DNA from: Bacillota bacterium
GTDB taxonomy: Bacteria > Bacillota > Sulfobacillia > Sulfobacillales > JAIMBI01
DNA length: 32,119 bases
Assembly: GCA_021820465.1 (NCBI GenBank)
Contig: JAKADP010000021.1
Coordinates: forward strand, 1-32,119
Direction of reading: 5' to 3'
In this document: in pieces, positions 31,837-32,119 of the stretch
Position numbering within the stretch: the stretch's first letter is position 1
Layout of the letters: every line of letters begins with the position of its first letter
The notes under the pieces: generated by a model
What the model saw: the letters and a program-made list of their open reading frames with translations, nothing else
The model's database searches: none
Told to the model about the DNA's origin: nothing
Position numbers and translations under genes: made by a program

Positions 31837-32119
31837 GTGTGGCTCCGGCTCCTCTCAGCGTGCCTGCCGCACCCATGATGGATCCGCTTCGACACCCGTG
31901 CGGGCGCAAACCACCCATCGGGCACCTTGTGGCTCCTATCGCTGGGAAACTCTGTAGCGCTTGGAATCTAGTTTACCCGCGGCAAGGATAAAGGCGCAAG
32001 TGAAAGATGCCCGTCAGCGCCCCCGCGCCCGGGCCAGCGCGCAGCCTCTTCCGGAGGCGCGGGATGGGGTGACGCCGGCGCGCCGCTCCGTCCGTTCTCC
32101 GTCCGGCACGGTTGGTCAG
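31837..32119. other. Non-coding end of the window, upstream of the giant kinase gene
   Basis: These 283 bp hold no supported gene. A weak minus-strand promoter candidate (TTGCGC, 18-bp spacer, TAAACT at about 31968-31973) could start the kinase transcript with a leader of more than 120 nt. Several GC-rich inverted repeats near 32040-32060 have no clear role. Confidence 0.35.

Overview
The window looks like a chromosomal segment from a high-GC, deep-branching Firmicutes bacterium of the Symbiobacterium/Thermaerobacter/Sulfobacillus type. This assignment is inferred. It rests on an rpoE (RNA polymerase delta subunit) gene next to pyrG, a c-di-AMP (ydaO/yuaA) riboswitch ahead of a cell-wall hydrolase, a P5C dehydrogenase of the length usual in Firmicutes, strong Shine-Dalgarno (SD) sequences and GC-rich coding DNA. 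No phage, IS element or CRISPR array was seen, and the genes look like ordinary chromosomal ones.

Left part (1-7.8 kb): an ABC-F ATPase with a leader that looks like a translational attenuator; convergent P5C dehydrogenase (rocA/pruA) and hot-dog thioesterase genes; a tRNA-Gln/tRNA-Glu pair with its own promoter and terminator; a pspA-pspAA envelope-stress pair; a small DUF1540-like Cys-rich protein; and rpoE followed by pyrG. Middle part (7.8-17 kb): a c-di-AMP riboswitch and a secreted NlpC/P60 peptidase with four peptidoglycan-binding repeats; two membrane proteins of unknown function; a 3-hydroxyacyl-CoA dehydrogenase/enoyl-CoA hydratase pair divergent from a MarR regulator; a PHS-type MFS transporter with a Pho-box-like promoter; and an RlmI-type rRNA methyltransferase.

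Right part (17-32 kb): selD, whose reading frame crosses an in-frame UGA (selenocysteine 21) with a SECIS-like hairpin just downstream. It is followed closely by a three-subunit molybdenum hydroxylase (Moco, FAD and 2Fe-2S subunits). This layout raises the possibility of a selenium-dependent molybdenum hydroxylase. Next come an ICMT-like membrane methyltransferase, a secreted collagen-like protein with 60 uninterrupted Gly-X-Y triplets rich in Thr, and a family-2 glycosyltransferase that may decorate it. The window ends with a 1742-residue pseudokinase-AAA-GAF-histidine kinase whose stop codon overlaps the start of a response regulator carrying a class III adenylate cyclase, which makes a phosphorelay-to-cAMP pair.

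Recurring themes are gene-end hairpins that contain the stop codon and usually lack a U-tract, 4-bp stop/start overlaps within operons (pspA-pspAA, hbd-echA, Moco-FAD subunits, kinase-cyclase), and two genes whose best SD points to a non-standard start codon.
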